Positions 1-12,600 of a stretch of 64,000 nucleotides of DNA are shown here, piece after piece (the first letter of the stretch is position 1; every line of letters begins with the position of its first letter). The stretch is from Scortum barcoo (lineage: Eukaryota > Chordata > Actinopteri > Centrarchiformes > Terapontidae). A program made the position numbers and the translations under genes. Below the pieces are notes generated by a model that had not been told where the DNA came from, made no database searches, and saw only the letters and a list, made by a program, of their open reading frames with translations. The stretch is taken from NCBI GenBank assembly GCA_023238725.1, contig CM041553.1:23626001-23690000 (forward strand). The letters are read 5' to 3'.

Positions 1-3000
1 GCACTCTTTAAGCCAATGAAATCCTGACAAATGACTGAGAGGAAACCAAAGATATTTACCTGACCGTCCGCGAAACTCCTCAGCCGAACAGCGGTTGTCT
101 AATCAAAGCTTAGCAACCGTAACTAGGCACGGCAGGCCTGTCGAGCTTTGGGCTTCTCCACAGGCTGAGAGATACTCGATATCTTAAGAGTAGCAGGATC
201 GACACATTGACTGTGTAGCGTTTCCCCCAGCGTGAGGAGGCTGGCCCTGGATGCTGCTGTTTTAGAGGCTTTAACGTAATATAAGCAGCTCTGTCCTGAA
301 GTTTATTGTAGTTGAGGAGGTTTACACTCTGGCAACTCCAGCTGAACTGTTTGCAAAAGGACAGAGTTATGTTTAGATTTTTCTCTTATAAAGAGAGCTG
401 CATCCAAGCAGTTATGTTACGTCCACATAAGAGCCTGATATTATATTTTTCCTTATAACATCATACGTGAATACGTCTGTATGAATCATCAGCTGGTCAG
501 GATGTAACAGCCACATCATGGCTTGAATACTTTTGTATTATAGCTCAGTAGCCACGTTGACTTTTATTGTGCTATTTATCTTTCATGTGCATTTTTTGTA
601 TTAAGCATTATTTATCATTTTATGTTTTATTTTGATACAGTAAGTGTTGTTTCCTTTGGCATGTAATTTGTCTTTATGTGCATGAAGTTTTTATCTGGTT
701 CTGATTGGCTGTTTTTAACTGGCTGAGACTGAGAATGTGTTTTCCTGATTTGATTATCTTTTGCAGCTGCATGGTGGCGACCAGATAAAACGTGGTGTGT
801 TGACACAGAAACATTCGGCATTTGGCTCAAGTCCGGGAGACGGGGTCAGTGTTTTAAGGTGTTTTTACTACTTTTCCAATCACAACTTGTGTTTATCACT
901 TATTCCTGTCATTTTTAAATGGTAAGCACCTTTTTCTATTTGATGTCGCTGTGACAGAAACTCATATAGCGTGAGTTGTGATTCACATGGATACATTTTA
1001 AAGTACTTTTTACATCTGACCTACCTGTGCTGGATCAGTGCTTATACTCCCTTTTGCTTTTAAATGAGATGCATCTCTTTTAGTGTCAGGCTGAAAGTTA
1101 AAGTTTTATAAACTGGGATTGTTGTGGTAAGTTTATCCAGTCATTTTGACGCTGTGTTTTTTATTGAATGACACTGTGTACCTTTGTTACTTATATTTAA
1201 ACCAGATTGTAAATACATTTCTTACTTCATTTTTTTCAGAATAAGTGTCTCCCATTTAAATCCAGCAGCACTGTCAGTCTTTTAGATCTTTTTAGATCTA
1301 GATTAGCCCTTGCCTGCAGATACTGACTATTTCCTGAGACGTGAACCTTTAGCCTCAGTGTTCTGCGCGAGATCATGCATGTACCCAGTAAGTGCATATT
1401 TAAGACCCTTTTACAAGACTTATTTCAAAGCGAGTAAGAGACAGAGTTTTCAACCCACGCAGAGTTAACATTAATTAACCAACACGCGCTAGCTACAGCT
1501 GAAATCCACTGGATGGTTTTCCCTTTCACCGACAGCAAAAGATCCCCCGAGAGACAAACGGACAGAGAACCAGAGAAGGCGAGAGGGAAGAAGAAACGAG
1601 ATGGGAGAGAAACTGAGAGTCGACAGCGTGGTGGATTAATTACCCAAAGACGGACGAGAGGTGAAGTAGATGAAAGAAAGGAACAGAGAGCACTGGCAAG
1701 AGAGTGCATTGTTGGTGAAAAAGACTCTCGTTATTTCCTCTGCAAACAGAGAAAAGTACAGAGGGCAGAGAAGAGGGAGCAGATTAAATTTTTTTTTTTT
1801 CATGGCTCCAAGAAAAGGAAATCTCTCCTGCAGAGGCATCGCTCTTTTTTAAATTTCAGTTAATTTGTAGTCTTAATGTTCAAAATTCCCTTTGAATTAC
1901 AGACTGAAACAAAGGTAAGTGATTGCAGTGATTCTGAGGGACTTTGGTAACGAACTGTTTCATTGAGACTCAGCTTGTCGTTTGCAAAGACAATAAAGTA
2001 GAGTGATTGCACTCCCTCCTCTCTCTCTCTCTCTCTCTCTCGCTCTCTTCTCTAAACACTTCCCATTCCTCCCTATTTCTCTCCCTGCTTCACCAGCTCA
2101 TCTGATGAAGCCCTCTCCATTTTAATTCCCTTCAAAACAGAGTTTCAAAGGAGCACGAGTCCCTTTGTTTTCTGGCAGCTGTAATCTTCTCGCATTTGAC
2201 TGCACCATTTGCTTTGTATAAACAAGCTCCAGACGCTGATTATACAACGAGCGGTGCGTGCGAGAAAGTGAGTGGGGAGTTTTCTGCTGTTTGTTGAACT
2301 TGCACCTTGGTTTTAAAGATGTGTCGCACCATTTTTCTCTCCCTCCCAATCAGCCTACTCCTATACTCCCCTTCAAGATAGGTTTGGTTTTTTTTCACAT
2401 CTATCCAAGTATAGTACTCTGGCACAGTGAAGTGGTGTCTTTTTAAGGCACTTTAAAAGACAGAGAACAAAATCCACAGTTCTCGTTCTGTGCAAACATT
2501 TATTCTTAGGTTGAGCGTATTAGACATATCAAGTGGATATCATTGCCTGTGCTGTGTCGTCTGTGTCCCCTCACCTCAGGTTGCTTTCATGCATGTAGTT
2601 TGTTCACTTAGTCCAGACCAAATAAAACAATTACACGTGTTTACACCAGCTGATGCCTTCATTTATGTTCGCTGGTGTCACGAACAATCATGAAGAAATA
2701 ATTGATAAGGAGCATTAATGATGCAGACTGCACGTTGACCGACACACGGGTGGATAAAAAGGCATCGCTGGGTGGGAGGAAATGTTGTTTCAGTTTGTAA
2801 AACAACAACAAAACAGCATCTAGTTTCCCACGCAGTGCTGCAAAAAGAGGGAATTCTGTACTAAAAAGACCCACCCGGTTTGTCTGACTCAGACTGCTGA
2901 AGCCTTACGTTATCGTCAGCTGAACTTTGGGAGGCATCAAACAAAAGACTGTGGATTTTGTCTCCCGTTTCTCACAGCGGAGTCATGCAAGGAAGAGATC

Positions 3001-5572
3001 ACTCCACGGTCAGAAGACGAATGACTACAGCGACCAATGACCGTTTAAAAATGAAAATCTGTCTTGTGTTGTGTCTTCCTTTTCCCCTGTTCCTCTCTCT
3101 CTTTTATCTTTTCTTTTCCATCATCTCCCATGCGTCTTTTATTCCGTCCTGCTCGTCTGTCCCAACTGTTGTTCTTTTGATCTGCCTTCTTACTCTCTTT
3201 GTTTCTACCCCTTTCTGTCCACCCCCTCTTTCGTTTTCCCCTCTCCCGTCCCTGCCTTACACCTCTTCACCAACTCTCTCTCTCTCTCTCTCTGCTTTGC
3301 TGTGTCTCTCTCATCCTCTTTCTCTCTCACGCTCTCACACTATCTGCAGAGACATCTTGACAGATCAGGAGATATCCACACCTCAGCAGCTGTTCTCAAA
3401 TGCAGCGACAGGTGTGTGCAGGCGCAGTGTGCGTGTGTGAGAGACTGTAAAGAATAAATGTGTGCACGCACATATGCACACATTCAAACTGACGAGCTAA
3501 TGAAGAATTCATAAATGCCAAACCGGGACCCTGTGCAGACACTGTAGTCATGGATACCAAAGGATGTATGAGAATGACTTTACTTACAGCGCGTGTGTGT
3601 GAGTGTGTATGTGTGGCACTACTTCCACACAGATTTAGCTGTATCTGACGGATAGATATGTACAATTTTATCTGACTTTTTTTCTTTTTTCTTTTCTATA
3701 AAAACATTTGCGACCTTATCATGACCTTATGAAATATCAAACGTTGCCAGGGTCATCCGCCCGTATATGCTGGGAGGGCTCACAAACATCACTGTATCTG
3801 TGTTTCTGTTGGAAAATCGATGCATTATTCTACAACCATTTTTTCTAAAGAGAGATACAACCATCTCATCTTCAGGTTTGATATTTCAGCATCACCATTG
3901 ATTAAATTAATGCAGCGTTGTTCAGCAGTCTATTCTCATACAGTACAACACCACCACTACTGTGTGCATTGAAAAATCTTCAGTAGTAAGACAAAGAAAA
4001 TCATATAGACCATCTTACTGAAATGTCCAGTAGTGTTTTCAGTCGTAGTGGGTCAGGACGTAGGTTTTTCTGTTATTTTTGTCCATTATTTAGACAAACA
4101 GGGTTGTAAAAATTCTGTCATAATATATTATTACACCTCATTTTAATTTACCATCTTCCTTACCCAGGTACGTGAACTCCTGCTCCCAATGAACCTTGTA
4201 CTCTCTCATCCTCAACAGTGTTAATCCTTCTTTTAATCTTCTTTTTTCACCTTGTTCATCAACACCATCACAATTTTAGGGCTTTTTGAAGAAAATTCAG
4301 ACACTCAGCTGCCGTGACATTTTGCAATGATGAAATGTGACGGTAAAAGCCGGCCGGAAAACGAGGTCATGCACGTGAGATCAAAGACAAGACTAATCAA
4401 TAGAAACTTCCCAACAACTGGACAGCGGGGTGAATTGCTTTAAGTTATGGTAGATCGCCCTTTGTGCTTTAATCTGTCAGAATAACAGAGAGTCTTTTTC
4501 TGGCACCTCATGCTCATGCACATCTACAGGCACATTCATGTGACGTGAAACGTTCATGGTTTCACGTTCATGGTTTACAGCAAGAAACACGTTACAGCAA
4601 GAAAGGTATGGACTACTAACATGGGTTTAAACTATGGATGTTTTAAGGAGAATGCGTTCATTCATTCACATAGTTGTTGCTCAGAAATTTTGCGTTTTAC
4701 AGCCTCTCCTTTTCCAGTGATTGTGTATGGGAAAATGCCTTTTGGGAGCAGCTATAAAATGCTGAATGAATTTTTCCAAGTGTGACAAAAACCCAGAAAT
4801 GACTGTGGATTATCAGAATTTCTCAGCCTGCAGAGACTTTTTCCGGTGAATGTGCCCAGTGAACGATGAATGTGGTGCCATCTTTTAAAGCGGTATCCAG
4901 CTCTTTTTAAAGCATCAGTGCTTTACTGTAAACAATGCAGGTTTGAAAATATTGAAAAAATCCAAAGCAAATGCTTTATGATAGAGGAAATGCATCCAAC
5001 ACGTTTGCAAGGCCTCAAGGATACACACATTTCGGTAAAAAACTCTTAAGTAAAGTAAACAGAGCTGTGCTTGTTTACGGGGGGACTCCATGGGGCTCCT
5101 TTGAGCACGAGGAAAAAACAAGATAAAAGTGATTTCAGCAGATTACAGCTTTTTTTATAGTTTTACTGGCTTATTTAAAATACAAATCCAGAAAAAAAAA
5201 CATTGACTGGATTCGTATAAAACAAGTAACTTGTGCCCCGCTGGCTGTCACACTCAAGATTGAGGGATATTCGTCCGTAAGACAGTATTAAAAGACAGAG
5301 ACAGAATTAACCTCCTGTTCTTGGGACGCAGACGGACAGAAGGGAAAGAGTCTCCCGCCCATAACCTCGTAACTGTACCAACAGTCACACTGATAACTGG
5401 GGAACCGAAGGCGATAACTGGGATACTGCTGCTGTGTATAGCTCCTTCTCAACGCCAGGGAGAAGCTCTAATAGGGAACAGGCAAGGGTCACCATGGCGA
5501 TATAAATCACACCTGGCAACTGGAAGACAGTCGCCTTTGACAACTAGCTTAATATGAGCTCGCTGAACAGAG

Positions 5573-5599
5573 AGAGTGTGTGTGTGTGTGTGTGTGTGT
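5573..5599. repeat. (GT)n microsatellite
   Basis: About 13 GT units, 90 bp from the CA run beside olfm2 exon 5 and of opposite sense. Confidence 0.9.
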
Positions 5600-5689
5600 A
5601 GAAAATTGGTGAGAGACAGAAAAAATACATTAAGAGAAATATAGAGGTTACCTTGTGACCACATTGACAACACCTGCTTCACTTGTCAT

Positions 5690-5690
<1 letters not shown>

Positions 5691-5729
<39 letters not shown>
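5691..5729. repeat. (CA)n microsatellite abutting olfm2 exon 5 donor
   Basis: About 19 CA units; on the gene strand the splice donor GTGAGT merges directly into the GT run. Confidence 0.95.
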
Positions 5730-5733
<4 letters not shown>

Positions 5734-5840
5734 CCTGCTGTCGGAGCTGGGAATCATGGCGTCAGTCATCCAGGAGCCAAAGCGGGATCCCGAGGCTCTC
5801 ACGGTGATCGGGCTACTAACTGCAGTCAGACGGCCACAAC
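5734..5840 (-). CDS. olfm2: olfm2 exon 5 (linker into olfactomedin domain)
   Basis: 107 nt (2 nt completing a Gly codon plus 35 codons). It encodes CGRLTAVSSPITVRASGSRF followed by GSWMTDAMIPSSDSR, the start of the olfactomedin domain. The donor is AGG|GTGAGT, and the intron runs at once into a GT repeat (5691-5729 on the plus strand). The next exon, expected to begin VWYMDG, was not found in the remaining 5.7 kb on this strand. Confidence 0.92.
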
Positions 5841-8800
5841 CTGTCAACAAATGAGGGACATGCGGTGTTAAATCTGCAGTGAAGATGCAGAAAATTAGTT
5901 TTATATATGCAGTAAGCACACAGCAAAGATTATGAAAGTGCAGGAACAACGCGTGTTCATAGTTTCCGATTTAGATTGAGCGATGGTCCCTCTCAAGGTC
6001 GCTTCTGGACTGCTTCTTTATGAGCAGCCATCACCTGACAGAGACAGAAACATGTCTAGAAAGAGGTGAAAGTTTTAGGAAAGTGTTTTGGAAACCTTCT
6101 TTCTAAACTTGAACAAAACAAACTTTCCATTTCTTGTGAATGGCTCTTTTTCAATACATTATCCACGGGTAAAAAGGCTAAAACCTTCAGGTGTCGCTGC
6201 AAAAATCAGTCTTTTCAGTATAAAACACTCACGGCCCTTATGTTTGAAAGGTGGGTGTTTAAAATGCTGTCGGCTCTTTCACTGAGAACTGGAAAGGAGG
6301 CTGTGATCAGTTTGTATTCACAGCAGCTATAACAGATTTCAATAGTGGCCATTTTTCACTGCAAAACCAATATCAGAACCTCCACTTCTGCAGCATAATT
6401 CACTCCCTTTTCATTGGCCCAGTAAGTTCCAACTATTCCATTTCCATCAAAATATGCCAAAACAACACTACTTCTGTCTCTGTCCTCATGAATGACCTTA
6501 TCAAACTCATGTTAGTGCACCTCTCTGCTGCTCTTGGAACAATAGGTTGCCATTTTGGGAAATGTGCTCATTCGCCGTCTGGTGGAGGGATAGATGTGAA
6601 AATCAATACCACTCTCAGTCTCATGTCTGTCCCGTAAATATGAAGCTACCGACAGCAGCCGGCTAGTTTAGCTTAGTGGAAAGACCTTTGGAAAGAAAAA
6701 TTTGGAAAAAAAAGAACAGTCAGAATTGGTAAAGCAAAAGCGGAGATATCACAGATTTTAATCCAAAGTATGGCTTCCTTACTCCCAAGACACTGGATCC
6801 TACAATTCCCATAATGCAATGTGACTTTGCACTAAATGTCTAATGTCAAATATGTTTTGTTTTTTTATTGCTGCCTATCACCAACCCTGCAGCACGTACC
6901 AAGTTTGTTCATGCAGCTGTGCAGCCTGGTCTCCAGCAGTAAAACCCTCTGCTGAAGCTCCTCGTAGTCGTACGCTCCGATCTCCTCCTGAATGGCTGTC
7001 AGGATGATTGACAGGTTGAGGAGCTCCAGTCGCAGGGTGGCCATTGTCTGCAGGTCCAATCTGTACTGCTCCACCACCGACAGAAGGGGCCTCAGCTGGG
7101 ACATCTGGCCCTTTAACTCCTGTGGACGGAGGAGAGACGGGGACAAGTTACAGAGAACATGGGGTCCACACTAATGTGGTTAAATCTGATAAAGCATCAC
7201 ATTTTTTCTCTCTCTTTTGGGTGAGGTAGCTCGGAGTAATGCCACTGCTCCTTCACAGCCAATTGAGGTGGTTTATGTGTCTGGTCAGTACGCCCTCTGA
7301 GTGTGATTACTTCCCTGAGGATGAAGTCCACACTTCTCCATGCTGCAGCCTGTGAAACTTATCGAGTGATGAAAAAGGAAGCTGCCTCACATGTGTATTA
7401 CTTTGTGATTTGTCCCTTGATCTCATCTAAGACGATACAAGTATTAAGGAAACAGCATTGATGTAATATTAATTTTATAGGATTATTTAAATTCTGGAGA
7501 TTAGACAAACTACTTGTGGAGATGGATATAAAAGCACAAACTGCTCTAATGTTATTCATTATTCATAAAATAAAAATAGTCGCTCGAGTGTAATCTAAAT
7601 GATAAATGAATCTCTTGAAACTTTTTCTTTGTCAGCCAATTTTATTTTCTTCTTTTCCATTTGGCTCATTCAGAAAAAATATACAGTTAAGCAGTCTCAT
7701 ACAGTTATAGATATGATATGATTATCTGTTGGTTTTATACCTATTGCCCCTGACTACATAGCCTGGTGCGCCTGTTAATAATGAGACTGAACACTGACTT
7801 TTTCATGAAAACTGAAAGAAACTATTTAATCGATTCAATGTGCAAACCCTTTTTGAACTTTTTACACACTGATGCTAGTCACCATCTTTCTGTTTAATTA
7901 TTTCTACACATTCGACAGCTAAGATGCTGTGAGTCGTGAGTAATTTGCCTTTTGCATCCTCGCGTCTCTTCCTCACACGCGTCTCCAGCATATATCCGTT
8001 GGGAGGAGCTAAGACGTGAGGGAGAGATGTGGGAAAAGCCAAATCGAAAGCAGCCCCAAGGAGATGCTGGAGGGACCTACATATCCCATTTGGCCTGGGA
8101 ACGCCTCACAATCCCACAGGAAGAGATGGTAGATGTGGCTGGAGGAAAGCATGTCTGGTCACAGTTGAGGCACTGTGACCCAGATACGAAACATAAAATG
8201 GATAGACATTTTTTGTACATTTTTTAAAACATTTTGGCCTCCTAATCCACAAGACATATTTTATTGAACACTCATTTTCTTAAAAAGGTCTAAAACTGGA
8301 TAAATCTGTGGCAGTGTGGATGAAGCAAACAGCTGCTGTCAGCTTGAAGGAACATCAATATTTAGTGTATTAGTATATTAAACGTATGATACAGCTGTGT
8401 GTTGCAGCGGGACGATAAAAGGTTTTCCTTATATGCCCCTTTCATTCCTCAGTTTGAGCCGTGACACTCAGATGTCTTTTCACACTCAAATCCCACCCAA
8501 AAAAACTATTCGCCGTGCAGAGAGAGGAGTTGGATTTGATGTGGGAGGTGGAGGGGGGGATTAAAAGTGTCAAAAGCGAAGACAAAACCCTTATCATCTC
8601 CTCAGAACATCTCATACCCCCGCACACAAACATAACACATCCAGGAAATAGGCTTGGCAGTCAGTCAAACACTTTATGTGTCTAATCCCTCCCTTGCTAT
8701 CTTCAAATCTGGACCTAAATACTTTTTCCGACATGGCTTCAAATCATTTTAACGACGCCGCTTCAGCATCAATTTTAACGTGCTTGGGTCGACCTTAAAT

Positions 8801-9542
8801 AGCCACTTCATCCTCGCTGATTGGTATTGGCATCGTTATTTGCATATAATTGGAAGTTCATTAATATGTATCAAAATCCATCTCGACAAAATGCTGAAAA
8901 TGTCACAGCCTGTTGGATAGTAAACACTTTACCTGGCTAATCCGTCCCCTGCTACGTCTCCTCCTTCATCCTCACTTCTCTGTAATCTCTTCCCCACTGT
9001 TTCACTCTTTTATCTCTCTCTGCCTAACCTTTACCTCTCCTCTTACTGCTCGCTCCTCTCATCCCTCCCTCCCGCAGAGGAAAATGTTAATATGAATTTT
9101 TTCTTTCTTTCTTTTCCTCCCCCTTTTTCTCCTCAATCGCTCCCAAACCCTCAACCGATCAGTCAGTCTGTGTTAATCTCTCTGTTTGACCTCTCCTTCT
9201 CCAGCTCCCTTGTTCCCCTCCCCCCCCACCCCCATGAGGTAAAAAAAAAACTTTTTAAGTTATTGATAAACTTACTGTAGCTGCACATTGCATAAATATT
9301 CACAAGTTCTGCCTTTCAGTGCAAAAGCAAAAGCTAAACTACAACTACAACTGTGAAAACCCCAAGGACCAACGAGAGAGCACACACACACACACACACA
9401 CATAAACTAACTGCATAAAACCTTAAAAACAGACCCCAGAGCTCCATGATGTTGTTAAGAAGATGCTCAGCAAAAGATGAAATGGAGAATGGATTTATAG
9501 GGAGGCGGAAATTCTCTCTATTTGGGGAAGTACTGTAAGGGG

Positions 9543-9630
<88 letters not shown>

Positions 9631-12600
9631 CGTGTGTGTGTTGTGAACATGTTGTGTGTTGAGTGGGTCTGTGTGGACCTCCTGTGGACTCTCTGTCCGG
9701 TTCACACAGCATCTCATGCTTTTAAATACTGGGTATGTTAATCTTGGTTCTTGGTTTATTTTGTCATTTTATTTTTAAGTTACTGTGTGTGTATTTTGCT
9801 GTTTGGTATTTTAAAGGAATAGTCCGACATTTTGGGAAATAAACTTAATTGCTTTCTCGCAGAAAAGGCAGGAAGCGATGTGTAGACGGAGCTGGCAAGC
9901 TTGGCAGCTGCCAGACAACTGAATGGATGGAGACACCTTTTCACTTTATTTAATTACCCTTGGACAGAGTCTCTATGCTAGGCTAAGCTAATGACTTCTG
10001 GCTGTAGCTTCTTATTTAACGTCCAGACACGAGAGTGGTTATCAGTCTTCTCTTCTAACTCTCTGCAAGAAAGTCTCAAAACATTTAACTTTAACATTAC
10101 TGTCTTAATAGCTTTTACATTTTTGCTGTATTAGAGTGACATATTTTATTTCCTTATGTAATGCATCTGTATTTTTTCTCCTTCTAACGCTGTACTTGCA
10201 CATAAGGATGCAAATAATAAGTACTTATTGAACAAACGTTTATACCATCTCATGTCTGGCTGGTTGGAGAGCCTGCAGGTAAAAGTTCAATCACACAGAA
10301 CTCTTTGCAAAAGAACAAGTTTTAATCAATTCAAGTCTGGAAGAGAGTACTTTCAGTGAAATTTGTCTGGCTGCATCATAAAGCTGTGTCCCTTAAAAAC
10401 AAGATGCTGTTGGTCTGGTCTGCACTCATGCCAATAATTCTTATGTGTTTTTCCTGATGTTTTAGCAACCCACTTTTACCTGATTTGGTGATCTGCACAT
10501 CAAAAGACACCTACACATTTAGTCCTAACAATGTCCTAACTACACACTGAAATATGGTAATTAACCTAGATTTCCCAAAAACTTTCGCTTTTCAGACAAA
10601 TTTAGCCCGCTTCTCACGCTGATGTCAAACAAGACACAAATCCCCAAATCAGTGCTTACTGAGGAAATTACATGCCAGCACAGACGGCGTGTAGGGTTTT
10701 ACTACCTTTTAGTTCAGTGTCATTAGGAGTCCTGAGCAGCCAATAGCAGACATTAAACCAGCAGTGTCACAGCTGATTTAACTGTTCAGATCATTCGCCT
10801 CTCATTCCTCGGATTCATAACCTTTCATTCTCTGCAGCTCTTGAGATAATCTTCCGCTTGCCTGCTGGTTTGTTGTTGGCACAGACGCCTGCCAGTGGCG
10901 TCATGGCAGAGAACACCGAGCATGATGAGATTAGTACTCCTAATTTAAGAAGTGAAATAAATTCAGATTTCCCTCAATAAAAGGCAATGCTTATCAAGCA
11001 GCGTAATCTTATCTTCTCTCCTGCAATTTTAAAACGCAGACACTAGACTGAAAGAAAAACTGTGTTGTACATGAACTCTATCTGCCTTTGTGTGCCAATA
11101 TTATGTAAATTTATCATTAATATTAAAATGGCTCATTCCAGACACTTTTTTTTTTTTTGGACAGCTCGAAGTCTTAATGTGTGCAGTGATTCTGCAGTTT
11201 TGCTGGCACCTTCAGCACAGAGCAGTGTGACACTTTTACACAGCGGACGTGAAGCCAGTGAATTGAGAGCTTCGAGACAAATTTTGTCTCCTTCGTGAAA
11301 GATGCTCGCGTGTCTGAGTGCGGGCAGGAAACTTCAGCTTGGCATGCGTGAAATCAATGTTTTCACACCAAAGGTTATGTGTTCCCTACAGCGACCGTCT
11401 TACACTGTGTGTGTCTGGGTGTCTGACTGTGTGTGTATGTGTACCTGCAGGCCCTTAGCCGTCAGAGCGCGAGGGTTGGCCACGTAAGTGTGTAAGCGTC
11501 CGTCCACTCCTCTCAGCAGCGGCTCCGAGTCTCGGACATACTGCAGGTCTCTGGATGTCCGCAGGTCTACCACCTCCATGGACTGACTCACATTCTGAAC
11601 CTGACACACACACACACACACACACACACAGAGGGTTGATATTATGAGTGATTATCGTTGGTATCCTGCATCGCCAGAAATGCTTATGATTGATTTTGGC
11701 TGTTCTCTGATTACCACCACCTGTTATTTGTTTCCAAACCCCTGTTGTTCTCCGGGCTGTGCGGTGCTGTGATGGAATACTAGGGTTTGTTCATCTAAAC
11801 TGCGCAAAAACAGCCGCGTTACGTGTCTTTTGTGGTCTCCAGCCATGCAGATAGTTTTGGTTTCATCTTCCCAGGAGATCAGTGAGATTTCTGCTTCTGC
11901 CCCATTACAATAGAGATAAAAATGGAATTTCAAGTGTGCTACTTACAGCATTGAAAAATGACATTTAGAAATGTGCCCCGGTTTCTTTAGTACATCCACA
12001 AAACACATAGAGACTATTTCTTCTTTACATATTTTGTTTCACTTTTAAATCATTTCTAATATATTTTTTGTGTGTGTGCATCCAACAAGTGATGTATGAC
12101 CTTAGTGAATTTTAATTACCGGGACAATACTGACTTAATTAGATGGAGATACCGCCACAGGTATTTTATCTGCCTGTTATAAATTACCAAGATTAAGAGT
12201 CTACAGCCATGTGAACATGCCCACAATGATAACGCTAACATGCTGCTGATTGTAGACCAGAGTAATAGTTTCTGGCACATTTTAACCTTACAAGGTGAGA
12301 AGGTCAAAAGTTCAGAGACATCAAAACTCGACACTCTTTTGAACTTTATTGTTAGACTGATGCTTTTCAGCTTGAGGCCTTCAAAAGCGTCACCATAAAA
12401 ACATATTACAAAGAATATTCTTTTTAAATGTAAAAAAATGTAAAATTTCCTTGACATGTGCTCTGATGATGACCCTGAAGAAATCTTGAGCCTAAACTTG
12501 TCGGTCTAACAATAAACATGCTGCCGTTACCTGCTGATGGTGATTATTTTTGTGCTGATAAACTAAATGACTGGACACATTTTGGCCTGATGATGGAGCC

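Larger units (their letters stand above)
1..5733. other. olfm2 last-seen intron, no exon found
   Basis: Intronic sequence below olfm2 exon 5. I see no continuation of the olfactomedin domain on the minus strand and no other gene. It holds a CT tract (about 2018-2047), CT-rich low complexity at 3240-3340, a short direct duplication at 4552-4600, and GT repeats at 5573-5599 and 5691-5729. Confidence 0.7.
7120..11444. other. olfm2 intron 3
   Basis: No exon on either strand. Holds a degenerate LINE-like tail (7975-8215), pyrimidine-rich sequence at 8990-9230, an 83-bp GT microsatellite (9545-9627) and a complete MITE-like copy (9817-10086). Confidence 0.7.

Noticed and set aside
9334..9717. His/Thr and Cys/Val repeat proteins
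   Set aside because: CA/GT microsatellite translated in different frames.
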